Shown piece after piece: positions 28,879-37,491 of a DNA stretch of 64,000 nucleotides. The stretch's first letter is position 1. Each line of letters begins with the position of its first letter. The translations under genes were made by a program, and so were the position numbers. This DNA comes from Pedobacter punctiformis (GTDB lineage Bacteria > Bacteroidota > Bacteroidia > Sphingobacteriales > Sphingobacteriaceae), in assembly GCF_027213715.1 (NCBI RefSeq), contig NZ_JAPWGM010000002.1, positions 62,001-126,000 on the forward strand, read 5' to 3'. The notes below the pieces were generated by a model. It did not search any database. It was not told the origin of the DNA and saw only the letters and a program-made list of their open reading frames with translations.

Positions 28879-29359
28879 ATTTATAAAGCAATAACCAGTA
28901 ACCCAATAATATCATACATTATTTTTTGGTGATGTTAAAGGTATTAAATTTTGATGATTGCATATTTAGAAAAAAGCTCAGATTATAAAATCCAAGCCCT
29001 ATAAGGCTTTATTTTTTGTTCTGTGAGCGTGCTGGTACAAAACTCGAACTATTTATCGGAAGATTTGAGGCTTTTGTGCGATCTAATGGCTGCATAATAA
29101 GTCTTTACGCTTAAGTTACCTACGTTGAGAACGTATAACTTCCAGTCACAAACAACAATCTCTGCTTCAAAGGTATAAATATGTTCTTCAGTTTTTGATC
29201 TACCAGAATGAGTGCAGACATATTTCTCAACAGTGCTTTTGCACCAGGGCATTCGATATAAATGCTATTGTTAAATCGATATAAATGCTATTGTTAAAAA
29301 TAATAACTAGATTTATTTACACCCTGTGCGTGTAACCTAATAACGAACATGTTTTACCG
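28879..29359. other. Intergenic region with degraded sequence
   Basis: 481 bp with no convincing gene. A 67-codon minus-strand frame (29049-29252) has no recognisable features. A hairpin lies at about 28990-29010 (AAGCCCTATAAGGCTTT). A 23-bp tandem duplication occurs at 29253-29298. This marks the left edge of the low-complexity accessory region. Confidence 0.45.
29253..29298. repeat. Tandem duplication of a 23-bp unit
   Basis: Two perfect copies of TCGATATAAATGCTATTGTTAAA stand head to tail upstream of the suppressor-of-fused family gene. Confidence 0.85.
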
Positions 29360-29956
29360 ATGAAAGAACTTTTGGAAGAAGATATAAAAATGGCAAAATT
29401 TATTGCGGGAGCGATTGGTTTTGAGCCCCAGGTTTATCCTTATTATGACAATGACAGAACCAATCAGCTGGATATTTTAAAGCTAACAGACCCCGTTGAC
29501 AATAATATTGGGATTTATTGCACTATTGGTGTTTCAAATTATCCAAATATTGTAGATGGTAAAAATATTCCTCTTGAACTGATGCTGACTGCCTATAAAA
29601 GATTTGAAAAAGCTACAAATATTTTGTCGACTTGCGGATTTTACATCATTAAAGATCGATTTGAATGTGGTTTAGGTGGGATTTTCAAGAGAATGATTGA
29701 GTTTTATTACAAAGGCATTGAGATGAAACATATTTTCTTTATTGAACCGTTTTTGTGGTCAGAAAAGTTAGTACAAATGGATATCGAAAATAAAGAAGCA
29801 AATTTTTTATTGTGCATTCCCATCTCAGATAAAGAGTTGGAATTTAAGCTCGAAAAAGGTTCAGCGGCATTGGAAGAATTATTAATGAAAAATCAAATAG
29901 ATATTTATGATTTGGATAGAAAATGTGTGATAGAAAATCCTTGTCAAAAAAAATAA
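29360..29956 (+). CDS. Suppressor-of-fused (SUFU) domain protein, possible immunity protein
   Basis: The 198-aa soluble protein matches the bacterial SUFU pattern: IGFEPQVYPYYDNDRTNQLDIL, then IPLELMLTAYKRFEKATNIL, HIFFIEPFLWSEKL and FLLCIPISDKELEF with the C-terminal DIYDLDRKCV. SUFU-family proteins are frequent immunity proteins next to polymorphic toxins. No toxin gene is visible here, so it may be an orphan. A broken copy of its last codons lies at about 30397-30440. Confidence 0.65.
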   Translation: MKELLEEDIKMAKFIAGAIGFEPQVYPYYDNDRTNQLDILKLTDPVDNNIGIYCTIGVSNYPNIVDGKNIPLELMLTAYKRFEKATNILSTCGFYIIKDRFECGLGGIFKRMIEFYYKGIEMKHIFFIEPFLWSEKLVQMDIENKEANFLLCIPISDKELEFKLEKGSAALEELLMKNQIDIYDLDRKCVIENPCQKK

Positions 29957-30046
29957 TTAATTACAACAAGAAACTACTTTTACTAATAATTAAGCTGAAA
30001 TAAGCTGATGGGAATATCACTTCATTATTTCATTATGTAAAATAAT

Positions 30047-30376
30047 ATGAACAAAGAGCCAAACGATTTCTTTGAGGATACAGAGACTCCTGTTTTGAAA
30101 AAACAAACTGCTTTAACCAGGTATTTCACCATACGTTTTATATGGTTGTTTTTGCCGGTAATATTATTTTTAGCTATTTTAACCCTGGCTAATTCGGAGT
30201 ACGGGCTTTTCTTTCTTTTGGCCGCTTACCTTTATCCTGCCATTTGGTTTGTTTTTATAATAATAGAAACAATCATATTCCATTTCAGGGAAAAATTTAA
30301 GTTGAGGAATCTTAATCTTATTCTAATAGCTGTATGCCTGCCAATTTATTTTATCATATTAATAAACCACCCTTAG
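30047..30376 (+). CDS. Small membrane protein, 109 aa, hypothetical
   Basis: Three hydrophobic helices (about 28-48, 52-75, 87-105) follow a polar N-terminus (MNKEPNDFFEDTETPVLKKQ). No family recognised. It lies between the SUFU gene and a fragment repeating that gene's 3' end, so it may have arrived with the duplication. Confidence 0.5.
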   Translation: MNKEPNDFFEDTETPVLKKQTALTRYFTIRFIWLFLPVILFLAILTLANSEYGLFFLLAAYLYPAIWFVFIIIETIIFHFREKFKLRNLNLILIAVCLPIYFIILINHP

Positions 30377-30396
30377 TATAAGAAGTGCTAATTTTT

Positions 30397-30440
30397 CGAA
30401 GAACAGACATTTATGATTTAGAAAGAAAATGTATAATTTA
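30397..30440 (+). pseudogene. Fragment repeating the 3' end of the SUFU gene
   Basis: The fragment encodes TDIYDLERKCII and a stop, matching the intact gene's IDIYDLDRKCVIEN. Nucleotides align closely (ATTTATGATTT then GAAAGAAAATGT versus GATAGAAAATGT). It is too short to function and marks a lost second SUFU copy. Confidence 0.6.
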
Positions 30441-30501
30441 AGTGCCTGCATAATAAGCAGACATTTAAATTGTAAAATCTGTGCGCTCATGAAAATCATA
30501 A

Positions 30502-30666
30502 GTGCTTCATCTTTTAACTAAATTTAAAGGAGAATATGCCTATTTTGATGACAAGGGAGCGCCTACCCAAATAGATACCTACAATGAAAGCATAAAAGTC
30601 TTCCAAAAAAGTAAATTAAATTTACGAGTTTATTCCGGCAATTGTTTGTTCAAGATCCTATTATAA
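30502..30666 (+). pseudogene. Short coding remnant upstream of the 142-aa gene
   Basis: A 54-codon open frame with only a GTG start encodes a protein-like segment (GEYAYFDDKGAPTQIDTYNE). It ends 3 nt before the next ATG. It reads like the tail of a larger lost gene. Family not recognised. Confidence 0.3.
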
Positions 30667-30669
30667 AAA

Positions 30670-31098
30670 ATGAAAGACTTAATCAATACGGAAATCGGTG
30701 AATTATATTTTGGCAACCAAGAATACATTTCTGCCAAAACCACATTTGAAGAACTCAAGAATATGAAAGGCACAATAGATCATTCTTTTGAAGCTTTGGA
30801 AACAGGTATCCAAAATCTGTCTTTTTTTAACAAAGAAATTGATGGCAAGTCATATATGATTTCGGTACATTTTGATTTTCAAAAGTTGGTTATGATTTTT
30901 ATCCGGTTTGATGACGGAAAGCAATTAATAGAATCACCACTTTGGAATCAAATGAAACCCTTAAAAAAAGACAACCACACCAAGCATTTACATAAAAAAA
31001 TGTTTACCAAAGAAAAAAAATACGATTGGGGAAAACTGCATGCTTTTTATTCGCCCAAAACAAATCTGGGCATGATTGATATTACCTATAAAATATAA
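30670..31098 (+). CDS. Hypothetical protein, 142 aa
   Basis: A soluble alpha/beta protein without signal peptide or membrane helix (MKDLINTEIGELYFGNQEYI; KKYDWGKLHAFYSPKTNLGMID). No family recognised. Size, solubility and its place behind a SUFU gene suggest an orphan immunity-type gene, but this is only context. Confidence 0.5.
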   Translation: MKDLINTEIGELYFGNQEYISAKTTFEELKNMKGTIDHSFEALETGIQNLSFFNKEIDGKSYMISVHFDFQKLVMIFIRFDDGKQLIESPLWNQMKPLKKDNHTKHLHKKMFTKEKKYDWGKLHAFYSPKTNLGMIDITYKI

Positions 31099-31454
31099 CA
31101 CTTTAAGCAATCTTTATAGGTTGGGTAATAAAGCTGTCAAGGTTGTAAAAAAACCTCTATTTTCGGTCATTCCGTGACAGAAAAGGCTCCAAAAGCAGGG
31201 AGCATTGCATTTGGGCAAGGAGGGAGTTAATATAGATCTTGTTTGTCCAATGCTTCAGCCAAATTATAAAAAAGACAAGGAAGAAAAGACATCGAAACCC
31301 CAAAGAGAAATCGAACTTTAGAGAGAATAGCATAAGGGTATCTTGGGGCAGATTTTTAAGACAATTTCATTCGTCAGCTCAAAGATTTAAGTAGCAAAAA
31401 TCGAACTATAAATGACCAAGCCATAAAAGTTTGGGTAACAGATTTTTATTGACA
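31099..31454 (+). pseudogene. Region with frame-broken coding remnants
   Basis: Protein-like stretches appear in changing frames without starts: LGNKAVKVVKKPLFSVIP (from about 31119), GVNIDLVCPMLQPNY to about 31320, and INDQAIKVWVTDFY ending at about 31452. This looks like one or more decayed genes. No product can be named. Confidence 0.3.
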
Positions 31455-31490
31455 TAAAAAAAGGAGAAACTACTTACTAGTTTCTCCTTA
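31455..31490 (-). terminator. Terminator beside the tRNA-Lys fragment
   Basis: On the minus strand AAGGAGAAACTA pairs with TAGTTTCTCCTT and is followed by seven T. It stands in the same place relative to the tRNA 3' fragment as the terminators behind the three intact tRNA-Lys genes. Confidence 0.8.
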
Positions 31491-31491
31491 A

Positions 31492-31507
31492 GTGATCCCG
31501 CTGGGAT
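31492..31507 (-). repeat. 3' fragment of tRNA-Lys (att-like remnant)
   Basis: GTGATCCCGCTGGGAT is identical to the 3' end of all three intact tRNA-Lys genes (discriminator, acceptor 3' strand and half of the T stem) plus one flanking base. Homology stops before the T loop. It is followed on the minus strand by its own terminator. Confidence 0.6.
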
Positions 31508-31510
31508 CCC

Positions 31511-32149
31511 GTTTTATGTTGTAAAACAGCCCTATTGGCGTTAAATCGAAGGTTTTCAAAATTGGGGTTCCAGAAAGGATTCCAATTTTTTTTGACCTGT
31601 TTTGTATTGTTTTAAAGAACTTCTTTCGCTACAGGAAGATAAGGAATAAACCAATTAAATGCAAATTAAAACCTCTAATTCTAATTGTTTCAATTGGGTC
31701 CAAATAAAACATTTCCGTATTGGTAGATAAAGCCCTTTATCTAGTATTTAATAACTATAAATTATCAGGAAGGATGATTTTATTTAGCTTAATTTTCGTT
31801 GTAATAGATTTCTCTAGTCTGGTCAATATTTTTCGAAAATGGTTCATTCGTATTGTTTGATAATAGAAGACCATTTGGGTAACTGTAAATCTTGTCTTTT
31901 TTTGAATCGTTAACTTGAAATTAAAAGCATTTCTAATTTTAATATGTCTAACAATAAGGAAAAAATGAAGAAAATTAAATTTTTAATTGTTTTGTGCTGT
32001 TTTACTACAATAGATTGAAAATCTAATGCTTCAAATAATTATTAAAGGAAATGATTTTTTAATCTTTGTGCCAAATTTACAGAAAGCAAAAATGTATATT
32101 ACAAACCTTAATAGATAACAAAATTAAAATATGATAACTACTTACCATA
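31511..32149. other. Intergenic stretch without recognisable gene
   Basis: About 640 bp, AT-rich, with short broken frames only (for example TFDLTPIGLFYNIKRDPSGI on the minus strand running into the tRNA fragment). No intact gene or RNA seen. Confidence 0.4.
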
Positions 32150-32932
32150 ATGGGACATAGAGTATATCTGAATATAACAACAAAAGAAACTTCAGAAGAA
32201 ATTTTTGAAGCCAATAACACCATCCCGCTATTTTGGCTTACCTTATTAAACAGAAAAATAATTGATGATTTTGAAATAGGGCTAAATTTATTGGAGGTGA
32301 ATAAAGGGAACAAAGAAAGAGAGCCTGAATATTCTCTTTTAAAAATTGGAAGAGAGCATTTTTTAGAGAACGCGGAAACAGGAAAAAAATTTATTGAAAA
32401 TAGTTTTCCCACCCATTTACAGTTATATAATGACTTTATTTATTATCTGAAATTGATTTTTAAGAGCAACCAGTTTATTGAGGTTGACGTTTTAGAAATC
32501 GCAAACTTCAGTTCACCCTCAGCGCTATTACATGACCTGAGAAATGATGTAGAAGCAATCAAAAATAACAATCCCAAGAAAATAATTTTTTATTCAGATA
32601 AATTTAAAACTCCTTTTAGCCTGACCGGTTATGACGGATTTTTTAAAAATGAATTTAAGATATACTCTCAAGACTATAATGCCGAAATCATTAAGCAAGA
32701 ACAAGAAAGAAAATCGGATATTGAGAGAAAAGAATCAAGAAACAGGAAAGAAAAGATTTCAAGAAAAATAAAGGGTATTTTAATGATCCTATTTGGTTGT
32801 ATTCTTTTAGGCACTTGTGCTATCGGTATCATAAACGAGATACTATCTACCTCAATGGAAATAGGTACGGCTATATTTGGTTTCTTAAGCATTATAACGG
32901 GAATAGCAAAAGTGAAAAATAGGATAGATTAG
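32150..32932 (+). CDS. Hypothetical protein with C-terminal membrane helices
   Basis: The 260-aa protein has a soluble N-terminal domain (MGHRVYLNITTKETSEEIFE) to about residue 180, a charged segment (EQERKSDIERKESRNRKEKI), and two hydrophobic helices (about 207-227 and 235-252). The N-terminus resembles small proteins seen in bacterial toxin-immunity loci, but this is not firm. It lies within the segment bracketed by tRNA-Lys sequences. Confidence 0.5.
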   Translation: MGHRVYLNITTKETSEEIFEANNTIPLFWLTLLNRKIIDDFEIGLNLLEVNKGNKEREPEYSLLKIGREHFLENAETGKKFIENSFPTHLQLYNDFIYYLKLIFKSNQFIEVDVLEIANFSSPSALLHDLRNDVEAIKNNNPKKIIFYSDKFKTPFSLTGYDGFFKNEFKIYSQDYNAEIIKQEQERKSDIERKESRNRKEKISRKIKGILMILFGCILLGTCAIGIINEILSTSMEIGTAIFGFLSIITGIAKVKNRID

Positions 32933-33220
32933 CAAATACAATTGCTTAACATCTCGTTTAAAACCTAAGGGAATTTCTTCAGAATCTTCCTCAATAAAGG
33001 AGTTCGTATTTGGCGATAACCTCGAAATTCATTTTTCGGCTCGTTTTGCTGATTATTTGAATTGTTTTTTATTCATTAATTCATCTTTCAATGGATTTTA
33101 AAGTGTGATTACATTGTTAAGAATATGTAAAACTTGGCCACTTGTAACAATTCGTCAGCAAAACAACAGATCCTGACTATGTGACTTAATACATGCAGAA
33201 TTTAATTAAAATACTTAATA

Positions 33221-34693
33221 TCATTTACCGAGTAAGATCAGGGCTTCTGTATTTTTAGGGTCATCTTTTAATACCATCTGGGCATATTCCTTACTTTTTT
33301 TGACATTATTTTGCGCAAAATAGGCTTTGGCTATTAACAAATTAATTCTACTATAGGGCAAGTTAATAATATCTACCAAATTAGCCCGATCCTCTGCAAA
33401 GCCTAATAAGTAGTTTAAGCCTTCTTCAACTTTATATTTATGATCAACTGAGAATTTACCAAGATCATACTTCATATTTGGATCATATATATAGGGGTCA
33501 TTTAAAGCCTTTTGTAAAAGATCCCAAGATTTTATTGGTTCATTTTGATAAAAATTTAATGCCAATTCACGGTAACAAGTTACCAAAGCCTGATGGCCTG
33601 CTTTTGTATTGATTTCATTGTCCTGTATTTTTTTTATTGCTTTTTGATAGTAGGCATAAGACATCGAAATAAGTCCATTGATCCGGAAAAAATAAGCAAA
33701 GTTGCGCAGGTCTTGTCCTTTTGACTGTTGATTTTCGAAATACTTTACAATGGTGATCAAACTACAGGTATCTTTTTTGCCTGTGGCATCCTGCAAAAAA
33801 GAATTGTAATTTTTAAAGTTGCGCTCCAAATTTATACCGTAATATTCACTTAGATGATTTTCGATAGATACCAAATTTTGGTAAGCAGATAATTTACTGT
33901 CGTTTTCTAGAAATTTATTATAGGGTTCGAATAAAAACGCCAGCGCATTAGGTAGTGCATAAGCAAATAATGTATTATGATCTGCACCAATAAAATGGGT
34001 GTATTTAAATTTAAAACTAACGGTATCTAAACCCGTAGTTTTTTTTGCGATTTCTTTAGCATAATTTATACGTCGCTCTATATCATTTTCGCCAGTGGCA
34101 AGGTAATAACTTCTTGGATTTTCTCTATAAAAGCGAATAAGTTGATTGTTTAGCTCAAAACCAGGTTGACCAATTCCTAATTTTTCTGGTGCGATTATTA
34201 CATAAGCGCTGAAGAGCTTTGGCTCATTTAAAAAAAGATAATTACCATAACTTGCTGCGTAAGATTGGCCGATGTAACTAACATATGTGGAGGCATTATA
34301 CTTTTTATGTAACACTGGAAAAATCTCCTCCTTCAAACAACTTATTAAGTTCTTACCTGCTTTTGTAATATCACCTGTTTCATAGTTATAACCAATTTGG
34401 TTCATGTTTACCATAACATTAACCACAATGCTATTGGGGATCATACGTAAATGGTTAGCAAAATAATTTACAGTAGATGCCAATAGGTTATCGTTTGCAG
34501 CACCATAATTATACATTAAGATAACAGGATATTTTTGATTGCTATTCCAATTGTCTGGGAGCCAGACGTGGTAAGCAATACTATCTTTAACATTAGTTGA
34601 ATATAGTACTTCCTGACTTAGTTTTTGGGCATAAGTCTTACCAAATAGCCCAAGTAAAATCAATAGTAAAGCGATTTTTCTACAATTATCCAT
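33221..34693 (-). CDS. Secreted esterase (alpha/beta hydrolase, esterase D-like) with TPR
   Basis: The 490-aa protein has a signal peptide (ends TYAQ), an esterase domain with HVWLPDNWNSNQKYPVILMY and nucleophile elbow GQSYA (Ser144), probable acid Asp in TGENDIE and His in GADHNTLF, then a helical TPR region from about 330 to the end. It likely cleaves a periplasmic ester. It has its own promoter (34720-34748) between it and the AraC regulator gene upstream. Confidence 0.8.
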   Translation of the reverse strand: MDNCRKIALLLILLGLFGKTYAQKLSQEVLYSTNVKDSIAYHVWLPDNWNSNQKYPVILMYNYGAANDNLLASTVNYFANHLRMIPNSIVVNVMVNMNQIGYNYETGDITKAGKNLISCLKEEIFPVLHKKYNASTYVSYIGQSYAASYGNYLFLNEPKLFSAYVIIAPEKLGIGQPGFELNNQLIRFYRENPRSYYLATGENDIERRINYAKEIAKKTTGLDTVSFKFKYTHFIGADHNTLFAYALPNALAFLFEPYNKFLENDSKLSAYQNLVSIENHLSEYYGINLERNFKNYNSFLQDATGKKDTCSLITIVKYFENQQSKGQDLRNFAYFFRINGLISMSYAYYQKAIKKIQDNEINTKAGHQALVTCYRELALNFYQNEPIKSWDLLQKALNDPYIYDPNMKYDLGKFSVDHKYKVEEGLNYLLGFAEDRANLVDIINLPYSRINLLIAKAYFAQNNVKKSKEYAQMVLKDDPKNTEALILLGK

Positions 34694-34719
34694 ATCTTAT
34701 GATTACTCGAATTTGGCAT

Positions 34720-34748
34720 CAAATTTAATTAGTATATTTTATGGCAAA
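34720..34748 (-). promoter_or_regulatory. Promoter of the esterase gene
   Basis: Minus-strand TTTG, 17-nt spacer and TAAATTTG, ending 26 nt before the esterase start. It indicates transcription separate from the AraC gene. Confidence 0.6.
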
Positions 34749-34764
34749 TTGTAAAATTGGGACA

Positions 34765-35592
34765 TTAGCCTGTAAAATTCCAGAAAGTATCTTCTGAGCC
34801 GATAATCTTACCTTTTTTAAAAAAATTAGCTGGTGTTAAACCAGTAAGTTGCTTGCAAGTTTTGATAAAATGAGATTGGTCTGTGTAGTGAGCTTGATGG
34901 GATAGGGATGTAAGGTTATGCTGTTGTTCATCATTAAATTGGTGGTTCATTAATTTCCTGAAACGAACAATGGCCTTGTATTTTTGAGGGGTTGTTCCAA
35001 GAAACTTATTGAATAATCTCTGTAGATGTTTTCTGCTAATTCCTAAGTCGGTTGCGGCCAATTTATCAATATTTGTTTCATTGGCTGTATTATGAAGAAT
35101 TTCTAAGGCTTTTTCTATATAAAAATTCTCAATAGGTCTGAGCATTTTTGTAAGCTGTTCTTCCATTGCAGGAACAATATTGGCTAAATTATTTTCGCTG
35201 AAAAGAAGGTGAAGAAATTTAGCTTCAAAAAACATAAATGATGGCGAAGCAACTATTTTATTCATTTCCATTTCACTCGCTAAAAACTGATTGATTCCGA
35301 AAGGTTTAAAAACAATGCCTATTTTATGTACGGGACCATGTTGAGTAACTTTCAAGAGTTTTTCACGTAGTGGTGTGAATATTTGAAGGGGAGAACCGCC
35401 TTTTTCAAAATTGATTATGGAATTGCCAACCACATAATTAATTGTATGACTTTTATATAATGATACTGTATTATTGATATGTGGATAACAGATGTATTCA
35501 TTAAAATAATCATCAGCAATATCGATATAATAATAGCTAATGTATTTTTCGAGAAGTTTGTTCGTTGGCTTTATGGTTTCAAAAATCCTCAT
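34765..35592 (-). CDS. AraC family transcriptional regulator
   Basis: The 275-aa cytoplasmic protein has an N-terminal domain of the type common in Bacteroidota AraC proteins (ICYPHINNTVSLY) and a C-terminal HTH pair (about 160-260; IDKLAATDLGISRKHLQRLF and SHFIKTCKQLTGLTPANFF). It is encoded 71 nt upstream of the esterase gene. A 6-bp palindrome (TTGCAC-tatt-GTGCAA, 35623-35638) touches a TATTTTTG box (35636-35643) in front of its start and may be an operator. Confidence 0.8.
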   Translation of the reverse strand: MRIFETIKPTNKLLEKYISYYYIDIADDYFNEYICYPHINNTVSLYKSHTINYVVGNSIINFEKGGSPLQIFTPLREKLLKVTQHGPVHKIGIVFKPFGINQFLASEMEMNKIVASPSFMFFEAKFLHLLFSENNLANIVPAMEEQLTKMLRPIENFYIEKALEILHNTANETNIDKLAATDLGISRKHLQRLFNKFLGTTPQKYKAIVRFRKLMNHQFNDEQQHNLTSLSHQAHYTDQSHFIKTCKQLTGLTPANFFKKGKIIGSEDTFWNFTG

Positions 35593-35622
35593 TAACTAAA
35601 TTACGCTCTTTTCAGTTACATG

Positions 35623-35643
35623 TTGCACTATTGTGCAAAAATA
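35623..35643 (-). promoter_or_regulatory. Palindrome overlapping -7 box of the AraC gene
   Basis: TTGCAC and GTGCAA form a perfect inverted repeat with a 4-nt loop and overlap the TATTTTTG -7 box, a layout expected for autoregulation. Confidence 0.4.
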
Positions 35644-35726
35644 TTTAATTGCCAACGCAATTCATAATTGCCTCGAGCGATGAGTTGATAAATGAAAAAA
35701 TAACAACTGAAGAAAATTTTTAAACC

Positions 35727-35777
35727 AAAAATCGGAAAGCTTATCCCTAGTAGAGGTATACTTTCCGATTATTTTTT
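35727..35777 (-). terminator. Terminator of tRNA-Lys copy 2
   Basis: AATCGGAAAG / CTTTCCGATT stem with T-runs, just downstream of the tRNA on the minus strand. Confidence 0.8.
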
Positions 35778-35780
35778 ATG

Positions 35781-35853
35781 TGATCCCGCTGGGATTCGAA
35801 CCCAGGACCACTACATTAAAAGTGTAATGCTCTACCAGCTGAGCTACGGAATC
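35781..35853 (-). tRNA. tRNA-Lys (anticodon TTT), copy 2
   Basis: Identical over 73 nt to copies 1 and 3. CCA not encoded. A TATATTTG -7 box lies at 35873-35880 on the minus strand. Confidence 0.97.
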
Positions 35854-35872
35854 ATTTCCCTTTTAGGGAGTG

Positions 35873-35880
35873 CAAATATA
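35873..35880 (-). promoter_or_regulatory. -7 box (TATATTTG) of tRNA-Lys copy 2
   Basis: Exact TAnnTTTG match 19 nt upstream of the tRNA 5' end, same sequence as in copy 1. The -33 region is not clear. Confidence 0.65.
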
Positions 35881-36197
35881 GAAATTATTTTTATTTATAA
35901 AACTACTTTCTGAAAATAGTCTGGTTGATTTCAATGTTGCTTAGCTACGTTTTTATAAGTGTTTGATTTTTGTGATTTTTAGGAAGCGTAAAAATATTTG
36001 TTTTTTATGATTAACAATTCCTTTTACCTGATCTATTTTAGAATCCATACATCGAAAAATCAGTTATTAATTTTAGAAGCTTGGATAGTTTAAACGGTGA
36101 CATTTAATAGTCATTAAGTTTTTTGAGAATTTTAAAATTATGGTGAGTTGCGTATATTAGAGAGCTAGGCGCAAGCTATGACATACCTTGTAAACAA
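35881..36197. other. Intergenic region upstream of the BtrH-like gene
   Basis: Nothing gene-like. Just before the start codon is GAGCTAGGCGCAAGCT (from about 36162), which resembles the start of an integron cassette (GTTAGGC-type) with one mismatch. Confidence 0.35.
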
Positions 36198-37178
36198 ATG
36201 AAAATAGAAAATTTAAAACCATTTGATGGCCAACATTGTGAAACAACAGCCACAGGAACTTTATTGCGACAACTTGGGATTGAACTTTCCGAACCCATGC
36301 TTTTTGGACTTGGAGAAGGACTTGGTTTCATTTTCTGGAGTATGAAAACAATGGATTTTCCCTTTATTGGCGGACGAGTAAAGGCTGATTTGCTAACACA
36401 AAACTTAGCCAAAAACCTTAACCTTGAGTTAACAGTTAAAGAAACTTCTTCAACTCAAAAGGCTTGGGACAACGTAAAGCAACTGCTTGATAATGGCAAA
36501 GTTGTTGGACTAAAACTGGACTGCTATCATTTGGAGTATTTTTCAAAGCCATTTCATTTTGCAGGACATTATGTAGCAGTTTATGGTTACGATCATGAAA
36601 ATGCCTTTTTGGTAGACACGAAACAACAAGGTGGGCAAGTAAAAACAAGTTTGATAAGTTTAGCAAAGGCCAGAGCTGAAAAAGGGCCAATGTCATCTAA
36701 AAATCTTTACTTCGTTCTGAGCAAGACAAACAAAAACTTTGAGTTGACAACTGCTATAAAAACTGCAATTCGTAACAACGCAAATGATTATTTAAATCCG
36801 CCAATTAACAATATTGGATACAAAGGGATTTTAAAAACAAGCAACGAACTTTTTAAATGGTTTGACAGGAGTAAGAATATTGAAACTGAATTTGAAACTT
36901 GTGCAATGATTATGGAAAGGGCGGGCACAGGTGGAGCTTTATTTAGAAACTTATACCGAGATTTCCTCAAAGAAAGTTACGAACTTTTACAAATCGACAT
37001 ACTTAAACAAGCGCATAAAGATTTTGTTGACATTGCAAACTTATGGACACAAATTGCAGATTTATTCATAAAAGTTAGTAAAACCAAAGACAAAAAATTT
37101 ATTGAACAAGCATCAGAAATTTTAAAACAACTATCAATAAAAGAAAAAAAAGCAATGGACAAATTGGTGAAAATTTAG
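36198..37178 (+). CDS. BtrH N-terminal domain / DUF4872-type protein
   Basis: The 326-aa soluble protein carries the butirosin BtrH-like papain-fold domain: Cys14 in GQHCETTATG, His124 in AGHYVAVYGYD and Asp in AFLVDTK form the likely triad. The C-terminal part (about 170-326) is helical. BtrH transfers an acyl group from a carrier protein to an aminoglycoside; homologues may act as peptidases or acyltransferases. No biosynthetic neighbours are present, so the substrate is unknown. Confidence 0.65.
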   Translation: MKIENLKPFDGQHCETTATGTLLRQLGIELSEPMLFGLGEGLGFIFWSMKTMDFPFIGGRVKADLLTQNLAKNLNLELTVKETSSTQKAWDNVKQLLDNGKVVGLKLDCYHLEYFSKPFHFAGHYVAVYGYDHENAFLVDTKQQGGQVKTSLISLAKARAEKGPMSSKNLYFVLSKTNKNFELTTAIKTAIRNNANDYLNPPINNIGYKGILKTSNELFKWFDRSKNIETEFETCAMIMERAGTGGALFRNLYRDFLKESYELLQIDILKQAHKDFVDIANLWTQIADLFIKVSKTKDKKFIEQASEILKQLSIKEKKAMDKLVKI

Positions 37179-37491
37179 CTGAACCCCTAACACTCGCTTA
37201 GCATATGGCGGCTATATACGAAGACAGTTTCTGTTGATCTGTGTAAGTTTTAACACCCTTAAAAAAACAAAAGCTTTGCTAACATTATCTTTGCAGGGCC
37301 TTTGTAAGTGTTGATATTGAATCTGACGAACTCAACAGGACTATCCCCCGAATTATTTTATAGAAAATTTAATTAATCTGAATGGTATGCCCTTAGATTA
37401 CGAATTGTAAACGATCCTGTACGAATTGTAAATGGTTTGACTGCAAAGAGGAAGAGTATTGTTTATTTGATCAATCAAATATGATATATAT
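37179..37491. other. Intergenic region downstream of the BtrH-like gene
   Basis: 313 bp. Begins with CCCCTAACACTCGC, which partly mirrors the sequence before the BtrH gene, followed by ATGGCGGC. No gene recognised. Confidence 0.35.

Noticed and set aside
29010..29050. tRNA-like T-loop GTTCGAG on the minus strand near 29035
   Set aside because: No acceptor stem or anticodon arm can be folded around it.
29049..29252. A 67-codon minus-strand ORF (MPWCKSTVEKYV...)
   Set aside because: No recognised domain, signal or promoter, in a degraded stretch. Could be a remnant, but not supportable as a gene.
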